Below are positions 24,760 to 35,345 of a stretch of 64,000 bases of DNA, in pieces (position 1 is the stretch's first letter; the number at the start of each line of letters is the position of its first letter). The notes below the pieces were generated by a model, which saw nothing but the letters and a program-made list of their open reading frames with translations, had not been told where the DNA came from and did not search any database. Origin of the DNA: Silene conica (Eukaryota; Streptophyta; Magnoliopsida; Caryophyllales; Caryophyllaceae); the NCBI GenBank assembly GCA_029255685.2, contig CM055319.2, positions 8,170,747 through 8,234,746 of the forward strand. Reading direction: 5' to 3'. Position numbers and translations under genes: made by a program.

Positions 24760-24967
24760 TAGGGTTTTCCTTTAGCTTTGAAATTTATTATTGTGATTAG
24801 ATGTGATTAAAATAAGTAGGGTTGTGGCCCTTGTGGGGTAAGGTGGGGTACTATTGTGGGTTAAAATGAATAAAATAAGTATAAACAATGTCCCAAAATG
24901 AAATATGGGACATTTACGTGACTAGACGAAAACGGAAAGTGGGACAGTTATCCAGCATAAGAGGGAG

Positions 24968-26046
24968 TAACTATTTTAAAATTTAAATGAAATCAAAAGT
25001 AATTTTTTTTGCATGTATAACTTTTTGTCAAATTATAGCAATCCCTCATTTCTTCGATTATCATATTTCACCCGTTTTAAATTAAATTAAAGTTAAATAT
25101 TGTCATTTTTGTAGCGCATCTAGAGTGCATAGTCATACATTGATGTGCTAAGCGGTGAATAATTACTAAGTCGTGACCGCGTTGACAACGAGCCACGGAG
25201 ATGTCGTCGACTGACAAATTGATCAATTTATTTCTGTAGCTTTTCCAATTTCGACAAATCATTGAATTATCAAACGTACTTCTCAACATCGCCGAAGTTT
25301 CTAATCCATGTCGCCATATGTATGTATCTAATTTAGTATAAAGTCGTTTTTGAGACTCTCAAACATTGTATTTTTTGACTTCATTTTATCTCGTTTTATT
25401 TTTATTTAACGTTGTTTAGTGCAGTTCAATTTAATTTCATTTAGTTCAATTTAATTAATCTTTTCACGATTAACTTTTATTTTAAGTATATTCAATTTAG
25501 CTAAATCCTATTCAATTAAATTTACTTTAGATAAGCTCCATTAATTTCAATTCAACTCATTTCAGCAAAAAAAAACATAGCATAATTATCCGTTTAAATA
25601 TTTTTTTGAGATGACTCTTGAACATGATAACGGGTTTGAATCTCACCCCTTCTATTCTAAAGTGGAATAAAGAGAGATCTATTGTTACATCCACACAACT
25701 TAAGCTCAGAAGGCCATGACCATGGAAGCTCATGGGAGTAAGTCGTGTGACCTTTTCTTTTACTACGGCTTAAAAGAGAAAAGAAAAACTCAAATTTTGT
25801 ATCCTTTTTTTCTCCCCCGTATCCCATTTCATACAAATTGTTTTGCTCATCTAAATATGTAAGTGCGTTTTTTAGAAACTCACTTTTTTGTCATAATATT
25901 TTCTAATTTTCTAAATGAATCATATTATTACTTAGATAACGAAATATTATTACAATGTGAAAAAAAATATAAAAATATTAGTATTCTCAATTATCTCTGT
26001 CTCTTAGATTATTATACCAGATGAATAATATAAAAGATGAAGATTA
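24968..26046. other. AT-rich spacer with a weak SINE-like segment
   Basis: Mostly AT-rich. The segment 25600-25770 carries GGGTTTGAATCTCACCCC, which resembles a Pol III B box, followed by a GC-richer body, so a decayed tRNA-derived SINE is possible. No convincing A box or target duplication was found. Otherwise nothing is recognised. Confidence 0.3.
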
Positions 26047-26051
26047 GAGAG

Positions 26052-26606
26052 TGTTATCACGGTAGTAGGTATAGCGTAGAAACTAAATAATAGATAAAAG
26101 AAAAAAACAGTAAAGATCTTATCTGAGACGGAAGGTTGTGGCGTGACAAGCGTCACTGTCCTAAAGTTGATTTATGCCCCGTCTACTACACACGGCCTCA
26201 AATGACACTCAACCCCCAGGATTACACAACCGCTGTTTCTCTGGTGTAGGCGGAGAAACAGATGAACAAAGCCAAGTTCGTTGCTAAAGAACCTTTAGAA
26301 TTATTTAGTAGACAGAAAAATATAAGTAGGAGAGAAAGTTTGCAGAGAAGAAGAAGTGATAAGTTTTGTGAGATTTGTGATTGATGAGGGAGGGTTTATA
26401 TAGCAATGAGGATATGTAAGATTCATAGTACGTAGCATTTATGGTGGGACGAATTCTGTGCACATTCAATCTTGAGAAAACAAGATGACTCACCAATTCA
26501 GTGTGTAAGCATTAACACGACTGATTGCACAAACAAATAAGAGGACGGATTAAATACTTCCTCGGTAAAGACAACAAATACTTCTTTTGAAGCAATTATT
26601 CCAACA
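26052..26606 (-). repeat. 3' LTR of the LARD-like element
   Basis: Direct copy of 29864-30419. In minus-strand sense it follows the polypurine tract (plus strand ATCCCCCACATG, 26607-26618). The 63-codon frame inside occurs identically in the other LTR and is incidental. Confidence 0.88.
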
Positions 26607-29600
26607 ATCCCCCACATGATTCAAAAGAAGAGTAAAAGAATAGAGAAATAAGAAATAAGGAGGAAAAAGATTTGTTTGGCAACGGAGATTTGGAATTTAG
26701 ATGTTTAGTGTCTTGTGGACTTGAACTAACACCCAGTGCATACAGTAACCTTAGACCGCCATTTGAGGTGGATCAAAGCCTTGAACCTTTGAATGGAGTT
26801 GGTGAAAGATCAGCTGCGCACTTACCAATCTCAAAAACAGGGCTAATGTTCGCACCATCCATGAACTCATCATGAACGCAACATATATGGTAAGTGTTTT
26901 ACTTGGACTTCCCAAGTGCTCCCCACATGAATCCCGGTAATCTCGCGAATGCCTCTAGAGAGCCTAAAGCCTGAAACTCTCTTGGGGTTAGAGCAATAGC
27001 CCCCACATTCACATAGGTAAATTCATCAGGTCTGACTGTCTCAAACCATCCGTTAGGACTATGAATTTATTAAGAGCTATGGCTCAACCTTAAACACGCG
27101 ACAATAATTTGAAAAGAGAAAGAAATGTCATATAACAAATTTTAAAGAGGAAAGGGTGTTGACATTACATCTCGAGTTTGTTGTGACTTCGTTTGACCGC
27201 ATTTGACCTTAGCTTAACTAAGTTGGGTATCAATCACAACTTACTCCTTAATTGGCTTTAATCCCATTTCCTTGTGCTGCCACACCAGCACTTCTACCAT
27301 GGCCATTGGTAGGAGGATCTCAATATCCTCTTCAGATTTTATGTACGTACTATCACTTTGTATAAGGGATCTCAATATCCACTTATAATTCACAAACTTT
27401 GTGAACACATTATATATCCGATCAGATTATCCATCACTCTTGATAATCTGCCAAACAATCGGATGCTTCGGGTTATGATGCAAACAATTAATGGAGTTAA
27501 AATATTCTCACAACGGAATACAACCACTTCGCTATTTAGTTTTTTATCCTGCAAATTCTTCACAATATATGCATCTCCATTACATATCCAACAATATAAT
27601 TATGCATCTATAACTTGTATGATATAGTCTTATGAAAGAAACAATTTTCCAAAGTCAAATAAATATCATAATTATTCGACGCTCAAAAAAAAAATTGCAA
27701 ACCATTCCCAACTTTTATACCAAATAAACAGAGTAATTACTCCATGTATTATCATACAACCGTTCATAAGTTTCTTAAACCAGAAAAACAAGTTTAAGCA
27801 ATCACAATATTAGAATATTCACATTTCAAATAGTCAATCTATCCCATGTAATTGGCATTATAACCACTTTAATCACTAAAACTCAATAAAGCGTTAAAGT
27901 TAACTACCATATACACATATGCATAAATCCTCTGAAAATGTAGAGTTTGTGATAATAGTAGTGAGAATAACTCATATAGTAAACAAATAATAAAGCAAAA
28001 TATATCCATTTTACAAACAAAAACCAACACATAATGTTTTTAACCACATGCATCGAACTTACGACCCCAAATGAAAAACAAGTCCAAAACTTACGCTATT
28101 TGAAACAATAGTCATAGCGCTCAAATTTCTTAAATGGAAAAATAAGCTCAACACCATGAGAGGGCAAACAAAATTAATCATACACTTTCCTTTCTCAGCG
28201 ACGCTACTAACAAAGATAATCTCGACATTATCTAAATGTGTCACAAGAAAATAAAAGATAGTCTCAATTTACTTAGAAAAAACTCGATCAAAACCCCCAC
28301 AATTCGTGACCTCAAAAATAATAACTGAACATACACACATAATTATACACAAATCCTTATTAAGGATAAACTTCTTGCTAATTATATTCATTTTATCAAT
28401 ATAGTTGAATGATACAAATTAATTACGGGGTACTTAGAAATCACTTCCAGATTATAAGTTGTATCAATTATGATTTTACAATTAACGTGATAGAGTAATT
28501 TACAAGATAGGTACAAGACATATCACAATTCTATCTAAGATCTAACCCACCAAAATAAAATAATTAACATTACTTTTTGGCAAAAACAAGGAATGTACTA
28601 TAGTGCAAATAATACACTTGAAAAAGAAAAAAAAAAAAAAAAAACGTGACTCCATTTAAATGTTTACATTTTTGCCAAGTAAATAATTTTCTCATACCAC
28701 AAAATTGATGGGTTACTCTATTCACTGTTAGATAAGATCATGTAAAAGTGCATTAATCCAATATGGCCAGAAATTAAAGTGGATGACAATCCAATATTCA
28801 AAAGTAAGATAGACAAAGTTGTCATTAGTAGTAATGAATTTTTAACGATCCAACATAAAAAGTATCGGTACGACGTTACTAGTCACTATTTAAGTAACTT
28901 ATTGAATCAAAATTCTCAGAATCCCTCCGTCTTAATGAATGTTTACATATCTTTATTCACAAAGACCGAGATACAAAAAGAGAGAAATATCTTAAATATT
29001 ATTAAAAGATAAATACTCAAATAAAAAGAACGTAAATCATTCATTAAAACACTTGAAAATCAAAATAAGATTATTGAAAATCCATAATTAGGCAACGTCA
29101 AACAATAATTGGAAGATAGTTCAATACTTACAAGTTTTACGAAATATTAAACTAAAAGTTATAACTATGAATGGTTACCCACATATGCAAATTAACATGT
29201 ATTTTATAAGAAAATGTAACCTTAAAAATATTAGTAAACCAAAATTTCATATATCATAATTACTCATATGTAAATATCATTTTCCAAAATTACTAACAAC
29301 AAGAAATTAAATGTGGATTTTTGAGAAGGAAACTTACGAGACCCCAAATTATTGATCTTTGGTACATACATGTTATCAAATAAATGCCGCATTTCAATAA
29401 CTTTAACGGAGACTTTGTAGAAATCTTGGGAGATAAAACAGTAAATTGCAAATCAAACTAATAACAAATCATATGCCAAATGGCATTGTCACGGTAAATC
29501 GTACCAAACGCAAATGACAGCTCATTGCACTATTGCAGTACCGTACCAAACGCAGCAAAACATGGCTTTTACTCCGTATCTAGCACCAGCTCATACTCGG

Positions 29601-29863
29601 CATGCTGTACAGTAACTCGGTAAGAAGATCAGGAATAAATTGGGGTTAAAGTATAAGAGAAACGCGTACATACATGAATTAAATCGCATCCGATAATATT
29701 GCTTTTGGTGTATATACATGCTAAGTTGTCACTATAAAAAATGTAAAAAGGATAAGTTTATCAAATGCTAAGTATCCTTTACGGATATTTTTTAGCCCAA
29801 ACTCACATTTCTAATCGCCAATAGCCATATACGAATTTAATAAATACTAAATCAACTTTAGAT
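26607..29863 (-). other. Non-coding interior of the LARD-like element
   Basis: The right-of-LTR part (26690-27330) is less AT-rich than the rest and may be the conserved leader of the family (words such as CCCCACATGAATCCCGG and TACCATGGCCATTGGTAGG). The remainder is AT-rich with an A-run at 28630-28644. No frame resembles gag, protease or RT. Confidence 0.6.
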
Positions 29864-30419
29864 TGTTATCACGGTAGTAGGTATAGCGTAGAAACTAAAT
29901 AATAGAGAAAAGAAAAAAACAGTAAAGATCTTATCTGAGACGGAAGGTTGTGGCGTGACAAGCGTCACAGTCCTAAAGTTTGATTTATGCCCCGTCTACT
30001 ACACACGGCCTCAAATGGCACTCAACCCCCAGGATTACACAACCGTTGTTTCTCTGGTGTAGGCGGAGAAACAGATGAACAAAGCCAAGTTCGTTGCCAA
30101 AGAACCTTTAGAATTATTTAGTAGACAGAAAAATATAAGTAGGAGAGAAAGTTTGCAGAGAAGAAGAAGTGATAAGTTTTGTGAGATTTGTGATTGATGA
30201 GGGAGGGTTTATATAGCAATGAGGATATGTAAGATTCATAGTACGTAGCATTTATGGTGGGACGAATTCTGTGCACATTCAATCTTGAGAAAACAAGATG
30301 ACTCACCAATTCAGTGTGTAAGCATTAACACGACTGATTGCACAAACAAATAAGAGGACGGATTAAATACTTCCTCGGTAAAGACAACAAATGCTTCTTT
30401 TGAAGCAATTATTCCAACA
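29864..30419 (-). repeat. 5' LTR of the LARD-like element
   Basis: Direct copy of 26052-26606, one base longer (an extra T in CTAAAGTTTGAT). Beyond its inner end (plus-strand left side) the sequence is AAATCAACTTTAGAT, which lacks the expected TGG-starting primer site. Confidence 0.88.
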
Positions 30420-30424
30420 GAGAG

Positions 30425-31052
30425 GATTTAGAATTCAGAAAGAATGATATTGTATTTCATAATTGGTAAAATGACAATAATTAGGTATAAATTTGTTCTG
30501 CCTAGTTTAATTTATAGCAAGTGTTAAATAACTCGATCAAGCTAAGGAACCATGGCCACGGCCCACGGGTACATGAACAAAACGATCATTTTTGATCATT
30601 TTTAAACGGAAATAAATAAAAATATAATTTAACCAAGAGACTAGTTTACAAGTATACTTACAATAAAATAGGATCCTCCTCATTTTCTAAAACGAAATGG
30701 AGAGTATTTTTTTCTAAAGGTTAAGAACGTTTTTAAGTGTAATCAAACGGCTCTACATTTACCGATAAAAATAAAGGAATAATGAGAGATAAAGAATAGT
30801 ATATGGTTTTCAATTTTCTCTATTAGATTAGATCATATCAGATTAGTAATCCTTACATGCAAATTAATTAACCATTTGTAGATCATCCACAAATTGCAAA
30901 CACCCACATAGAATTGATACAAACATCACTTACCCCTAAAAGCACACTTAAAACACCATACTCATCTTACACAGACGGGTGAGAGGTTATAAACTTGTGA
31001 CGATTACAAACTAAACAAGACAGAATAGTAAAAACAATCACTAGCTTTATAC
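30425..31052. other. Intergenic and 3' flank of the gene at 31053
   Basis: AT-rich. It should contain the 3' UTR of the following minus-strand gene. No other feature is seen. Confidence 0.4.
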
Positions 31053-31499
31053 TCATCTTGTGCAAAAATCACCCCTTGGCTTTTTTCTAACAGAAATACA
31101 ACCCCTTTGATGATCTCTATAAACCCTAATTTCAGAAGAATCCCTAAGATCTTCAAGACTTATATATTGTTGCTTCACCATCCTAGAAAAGTTACCTCCA
31201 CTTTCATGGATCCACACATATGGCAAGCATGTCTCATCATAATAATACATATACTTATTATTATTTGTAACTTGTTGTGGCATGTAAGCTTTGTATAAGG
31301 CCTTGCTCTTAAGCCGTTTCGACGAACCCGGCTTCAATGTGTGAACCTTCTTCAATATTGATCCTACCCTTATTTGTATCTCCACTGGTTGATCACTCAA
31401 GTTATGCACCTTCGTGCCGAGTTGTGGCGTGCCAACGGCGGTGTCGTTTTTGCATGTATTCATGCATTTTAGTAGAGACGAGATTTTTAAGCTTGCCAT
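31053..31499 (-). CDS. Conserved plant protein of unknown function, single exon
   Basis: 148 codons from an ATG in a reasonable context (AAATTAAATGGCA) to a stop, with no intron. The core is KVHNLSDQPVEIQIRVGSIL, then LKPGSSKRLKSK, KAYMPQQV, YYYDETCLPYVWIHESGG and KQQYISLEDLRDSSEIRVYR, followed by DHQRGCISVRKK. I recall close relatives of this motif order in other plants as uncharacterised short proteins but cannot give a name. It is basic, with no signal peptide or membrane segment. The aromatic/His/Asp words look structured, possibly a small beta-rich domain. It lies between two retrotransposons yet its frame is intact, which argues for a functional gene. Confidence 0.75.
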   Translation of the reverse strand: MASLKISSLLKCMNTCKNDTAVGTPQLGTKVHNLSDQPVEIQIRVGSILKKVHTLKPGSSKRLKSKALYKAYMPQQVTNNNKYMYYYDETCLPYVWIHESGGNFSRMVKQQYISLEDLRDSSEIRVYRDHQRGCISVRKKPRGDFCTR

Positions 31500-31986
31500 T
31501 TAATTTGGGTAATTAAATTGCAAGTTTGTTTAGGTCAAAATGATGGAGTAGTGTTTTGAGCTTTTGATTTAAGTAAAGAAAAGGTAAGGTTGCACAATGA
31601 ATTAATGAAATGCGAAAAAAGGGTAATTATAGAAACCCTAATGATGATGTTTGTCACATTTTGGTATGATTAATTGCGTGTTTAAAATGAGAAAAGTTCT
31701 TTTGTAATGTTTAAGTTTAGGGTAAAGTGAAGAGTTGCTTTACTAAAGTGATAAAAGTATATTGCACAATCAACGTAACTACCAGTCGGATGTACCATAC
31801 AGTTGGTATGACTTTGCGGTTGTGGCTTAGGTAACCAGGCTACAAGTAAACAAGTTGAGCAATTCCAAGGTTGGCTTTGTGCAATCGTGCATAAGCAACG
31901 GAGTATTCGTCTTAAATCTTAACATATATGAGCTAAATTTTATTATAATGTCTAAGAATTTGATGTATACTATTTTTATACTATTT
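31500..31986 (-). promoter_or_regulatory. Upstream region of the 148-codon gene
   Basis: AT-rich, 490 bp up to the neighbouring Copia element. No clear TATA box can be chosen. The Copia 3' LTR begins only 0.5 kb upstream of the start codon and could influence expression. Confidence 0.35.
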
Positions 31987-31991
31987 ATTTC

Positions 31992-32418
31992 TGTTGGGTT
32001 TTTAGTACAAATAATATAAGTATGCAAAGACACAATATTTTGTTATGGATTAGCCACAACCCAACTTGTATTATTATTCAAACAATAACAATAATACAAT
32101 CAATCCTCCAACACTTAGCTACTAGCCAAGATTTCCAACTATGCTTAACTCGGGATATTAATCATACACTCATACTTTCGAACATGACTAGTGACCCTTA
32201 TATATAAGGCCATAAGTCCTAACTCCAACATAGTCACATTAAAAGTCTTAATGTCTACTAATCTAACTCCTAACATTTATACTTAGTAACATATGTTACT
32301 TAAGAATAACCTTAGTAACATATCTACAACATAGTAACCACTAAAGACTCTAAATGCTATATTCAAAACTTTAACTCTAACTTATGTCATAGATTAATGT
32401 TTGGGTTATTTCCCAACA
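31992..32418 (-). repeat. 3' LTR of the reduced Copia element
   Basis: 427 bp, preceded in element sense by the polypurine tract (plus strand AACCTCCCCTTA at 32419-32430). Confidence 0.88.
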
Positions 32419-32453
32419 AACCTCCCCTTAAGCCCAACATTACTTTGGACTTG

Positions 32454-32924
32454 TCAATCATTGAGCGGAGCGACCCTACCTTCACTTGGAAGAACCTTCC
32501 CTTCCCTTGAGAGTACCTCCCCTTGAACTAACCCATCTTCACCACATCTTCCATCAAATGTGAATAAGTTAGTTTTAACTCTTCTACCTTTGAGAATCAC
32601 CTTACCATTTTTAGTGACCTCCAAAACACCATTCTTAACATGAATGGTACAACCCTTAGAATCTAATCTACCTAATGAGATTAAATTTATACTAATGGTT
32701 GGTATGTATCTAACATCACCAAACCTTCTAACTTGACCATCGTTAAGTTTTACCTTAACCTTACCAACCCCTTCAATCTTTGCTTTATCACCATTTGGCA
32801 AACTAACCATATTTCCTTCACATTCTTCATAAGAATAAAACCACTTTCTTCTTCCACATATGTGATAGGAAGTTCCCGAATCTAACACCCAACTCTCCTT
32901 AGGTTCCTTTTCCCCATGAACCAT
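32454..32924 (-). CDS. Copia protease region with truncated end
   Basis: 156 codons. It begins with the pre-protease word ESWVLDSGTSYHIC, where DSGTS is the aspartic protease active site, continues through the Copia protease core (VRYIPTISINLISLGRL, GKVILKG) and then a repeat-like tail GEVLSREGKVLPSEG. The frame then stops close to the polypurine tract. Everything that would follow in a normal pol (GAG-pre-integrase, integrase, RT, RNase H) is missing. Confidence 0.82.
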   Translation of the reverse strand: MVHGEKEPKESWVLDSGTSYHICGRRKWFYSYEECEGNMVSLPNGDKAKIEGVGKVKVKLNDGQVRRFGDVRYIPTISINLISLGRLDSKGCTIHVKNGVLEVTKNGKVILKGRRVKTNLFTFDGRCGEDGLVQGEVLSREGKVLPSEGRVAPLND

Positions 32925-33718
32925 TAAGAGTTCGCCATCATCAGCTCTGCCATAGCTGCAATCCCACCTCCACGAGTTCTTTTCAACTCCTTCAAATCTT
33001 CTTTTGCCTTAGGACACATAGTTTGTATATGACCTAACTCACCGCAATAGAAGCAATTAATATTAGGATTGTGCTTTTTCCAACCGCCTTTTTTCTTGCC
33101 ACGATGTTCACCCACAAAAGCTCCTCCATCACTTGAAGAGCCACCGTCTCCTTGCTTCATCAACTTTTTGGACTCAAGCAAAACCACAATGGTCTCATCT
33201 AAGGCTAATGTTGTCTTCCCCACAAGTAAACTAGTGATAACCGTGTTATACTTTTTAGGAAGAGACGCCAACAACATTATTGCCTTATCTTCTTCTTTGA
33301 ATGTCTCATCCAAACTCGCCAATAGGGTGATCAAGCCATTGAACTTGTTTAAATGATCCCTCAAGTCTCCGTCATCTACCATCTCGAGTTTGAAAAGATC
33401 TTTCTTCAAAAATAGTTTGTTAGCCAAGGATTTCGCATTATAAATGCTACATAACTTGGTCCACAACTCCTTTGGATTTGTCTCCTCTAACACACTATAC
33501 TTGATTGCAGGTGCAAGGGCTAACTGAATTGTACTAACCGCGCGCAATTTCATGTCCTCCCATTTGAGAACTTGAACATCATCAGGCTTCTTGTCTTCAA
33601 GAGTCGCATACAACCCGTGTTGTATGAGAACATCTTTTATCATGTTTTGCCACAACAAGAAATTGTTCTTGTCATTGAACAACTCCATCTCAAACTTTGT
33701 ACCAAAACTTTTCTCCAT
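32924..33718 (-). CDS. Copia gag
   Basis: Starts MEKSFGTKFEMELF at 33718, just after the primer site. It has the Copia gag region (NNFLLWQNMIKDVLIQHGL, DETFKEEDKAIMLLASLP, YNTVITSLL) and a CCHC knuckle (CFYCGELGHIQTMC). Gag packages the element RNA in cytoplasmic particles. The frame is about 264 codons and intact. Its TAA stop overlaps the ATG of the protease frame as TAATG at 32922-32926. Most Copia elements have gag and pol in one frame, so this break is either a frameshift or a coupled stop-start. Confidence 0.85.
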   Translation of the reverse strand: MEKSFGTKFEMELFNDKNNFLLWQNMIKDVLIQHGLYATLEDKKPDDVQVLKWEDMKLRAVSTIQLALAPAIKYSVLEETNPKELWTKLCSIYNAKSLANKLFLKKDLFKLEMVDDGDLRDHLNKFNGLITLLASLDETFKEEDKAIMLLASLPKKYNTVITSLLVGKTTLALDETIVVLLESKKLMKQGDGGSSSDGGAFVGEHRGKKKGGWKKHNPNINCFYCGELGHIQTMCPKAKEDLKELKRTRGGGIAAMAELMMANS

Positions 33719-33727
33719 CGAGCCGTA

Positions 33728-33739
33728 GCTCTGATACCA
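33728..33739 (-). other. Primer binding site, initiator tRNA-Met type
   Basis: Minus strand TGGTATCAGAGC, three bases inside the 5' LTR. This is the standard primer site of plant Copia elements. Confidence 0.9.
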
Positions 33740-33742
33740 ATT

Positions 33743-34171
33743 TGTTGGGGTTTTTGGTACAAATAATATAAGTATGCAAAGACACAATATTTTGTTATGG
33801 AATTAACCACAACCCAACTTGTATTATTATTCAAACAATAACAATAATACAATAAATCCTCCAACACTTAGCTAGTAGCCAAGATTTCCAACTATGCTTA
33901 ACTCGGGATATTAAGCATACACTCATACTTTCTAACATGACTAGTGACCCTTATATAAAAGGCCGTAAGTCCTAACTCCAACATAGTCACATTAAGAGTC
34001 TTAATGTCTACTAATCTAACTCCTAACATTTATACTTAGTAACATATGTTACTTACGAATAACCTTAGTAACATATCTACAACATAGTAACCACTAAAGA
34101 CTCTAAATGCTATATTCATAACTTTGACTCTAACTTATGTCATAAATTAATGTTGGGGTTATTTCCCAAAA
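33743..34171 (-). repeat. 5' LTR of the reduced Copia element
   Basis: 429 bp, directly followed in element sense by AAT and the initiator tRNA-Met primer site. Confidence 0.88.
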
Positions 34172-34315
34172 ATTTCCCTATTTTATCGAAGTTTTTGCCA
34201 AAATGGGGTCGGAAATCAAACTATTTACCAAAATGGGGCTCGTTTCAAACTAATTACGAAAAATGGGTCCACGTCATCAATTCCGATTTTTTAATTTTTT
34301 TTTTTTGAAATTTAG

Positions 34316-34346
34316 AACATGTCGCTGTCTGGGACAGCGACATGTT
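34316..34346. repeat. Perfect hairpin in the left Pack-MULE arm
   Basis: AACATGTCGCTGTC and its exact complement are separated by 3 nt (14-bp stem). The right arm has a single AACATGTCGTTGTCTG at the same place, so the left copy gained about 27 bp that mirror the adjacent sequence. Confidence 0.85.
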
Positions 34347-34584
34347 GCGTGCAAAATTCGAGCTCCGACGAGCTACCTTCGTCATGTCCGTTCTCCTTCG
34401 TCCGACCACCAAATAATGAAATACGACCACCATTCTCTTCGTCTCCCTTATCGTATTCACATGGTTGTTGGAGTTATTTGTTCCATGGTTTGCGCAAAAA
34501 ATAATCCGTAATATTACCCGCCGTTCACCAACAATTTCGGTTTCGAACACTACATCTCCTCTGTTTTTCTACCTCTCCTCTATT

Positions 34585-35345
34585 TCATTCCGGTTTGGGT
34601 GGCTTAAAAGTCTGATTACTTAGATCAAAACCGATTGTTTGTACTAGAGTTATATTAAAGTACTTATCCGCTGTTGGGAAAAGATCTACATGCACTTGAA
34701 GATAATCGTCAGTGTTGAAGAACGGGTTCTGAAGAGAAACGGAGCCAGGAGTCAACCCGAGTTTCACCCATAAGCTCATTTCCAAACTATGGAAGGCGTT
34801 AGCATTGCTCAATTCTCTGAAAGAAGGTCCCCGAAAATACATGGTCCCTTCGTAAGAATAACAACACTCGCAACTCTGAGGACTCAGCTTCTGATCTTGC
34901 GGACATACTTTGCTGCCACAATTACCAACACTTGAAGAGTAAGGTTTTCTTGTTCGCTGCTGCAACTGGCAGTAATCTGTACTAGACCGTGGAGTGCTGC
35001 AAACCGGGTTTCCTATCAATCTGCAATATCATCTACCCACCCACTTATCAAACTTCCATTAAATTAATTTACGAATAAACTTCCTCTGCAAAAAAAATCC
35101 CTTCTTTTCAATGTTATTTATGCTCATTTTGCTTTGTGATGCCACCAAATTTCATCAGCTTGCATTTCAAACACATGCTATTATTACGTTCTTAACAAAT
35201 TTTATTCATGGACAAAAGTGAGTATTGAGTTTGATAGAGTAATCAAGCCTTACGTTAATGTATTCGTGTACTTAGAGCCAAGTGTTACAGCGGAAATTTG
35301 GTTGTTCTCAAAATCCACAAGTTGCAACTGTGGGCTAATGCCGAT
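34585..35345 (-). pseudogene. Captured fragment of an LRR-VIII type receptor kinase gene
   Basis: Read on the minus strand, about 35345-35254 encodes an LRR piece (GISPQLQLVDFENNQISAVTLG). A GT..AG intron follows (35253-35021, donor GTAAGG, acceptor TTGCAG). The next exon (35020 down to about 34590) encodes IGNPVCS, a Cys-rich stretch (CPQDQKLSPQSCECCYSY) and the malectin-like juxtamembrane part ending TIGFDLSNQTFKPP. This order (last LRRs, NPVC, Cys motif, GT..FRGPSF, LSNQTYKPP) is that of LRR-VIII-1 kinases such as the HPCA1 group. No transmembrane or kinase part is included. The retained intron shows capture at DNA level. A stop codon comes where the capture meets the arm. Confidence 0.82.

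Larger units (their letters stand above)
12826..24784 (-). mobile_element. Full-length L1-type LINE with nested insertions
   Basis: An 18-bp duplication TTATTATTGTGATTAGAT flanks the element (12808-12825 and 24785-24802). The minus-strand 3' end carries a short poly(A) of about ten bases. It has an ORF1 (DUF4283 plus zinc knuckle) and an ORF2 (APE endonuclease, RT, zf-RVT, RNase H), the order known for plant L1 elements. Two LTR-like inserts (20650-22231 and 14316-18901) interrupt ORF2. Without them the element is about 5.8 kb. The 5' leader before the ORF1 ATG is only about 25 nt, so slight 5' truncation is possible. Confidence 0.92.
12687..24967. mobile_element. Stowaway MITE split by the LINE
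   Basis: The left half (12687-12825) begins CTCCCTTATATTCCCGATAA after a TA (12685-12686). The right half (24803-24967) ends AGCATAAGAGGGAG before a TA (24968-24969). Inner sequences are complementary (CTGTCCCATTT against AAAGTGGGACAG). Joined, they make a MITE of about 300 bp. Everything between is the later LINE insertion. Confidence 0.85.
26052..30419 (-). mobile_element. Young non-autonomous LTR retrotransposon (LARD-like, Copia-type ends)
   Basis: LTRs at 26052-26606 and 29864-30419 are direct copies with about seven differences over 555 bp by eye. A GAGAG duplication flanks the element (26047-26051 and 30420-30424). Read on the minus strand, the LTR begins TGTTGGAATAATTG and is preceded by the polypurine tract CATGTGGGGGAT, both typical of Copia. 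The 3.26 kb interior holds no gag or pol frame. No tRNA primer site is visible next to the 5' LTR. It must have moved with enzymes from another element. Confidence 0.85.
31992..34171 (-). mobile_element. Reduced Copia element with gag and protease only
   Basis: LTRs lie at 31992-32418 and 33743-34171, with an ATTTC duplication at 31987-31991 and 34172-34176. On the minus strand the 5' LTR (TGTTGGG..) is followed by the primer site TGGTATCAGAGC (33728-33739, initiator tRNA-Met type). Gag and a protease frame follow, and a polypurine tract AAGGGGAGGTT abuts the 3' LTR. Integrase, RT and RNase H are absent: only about 35 bp separate the protease stop from the 3' LTR. By eye the LTRs differ at about 16 of 428 positions, older than the element at 26052. 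The outer CA of the right LTR has become AA. Confidence 0.9.
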
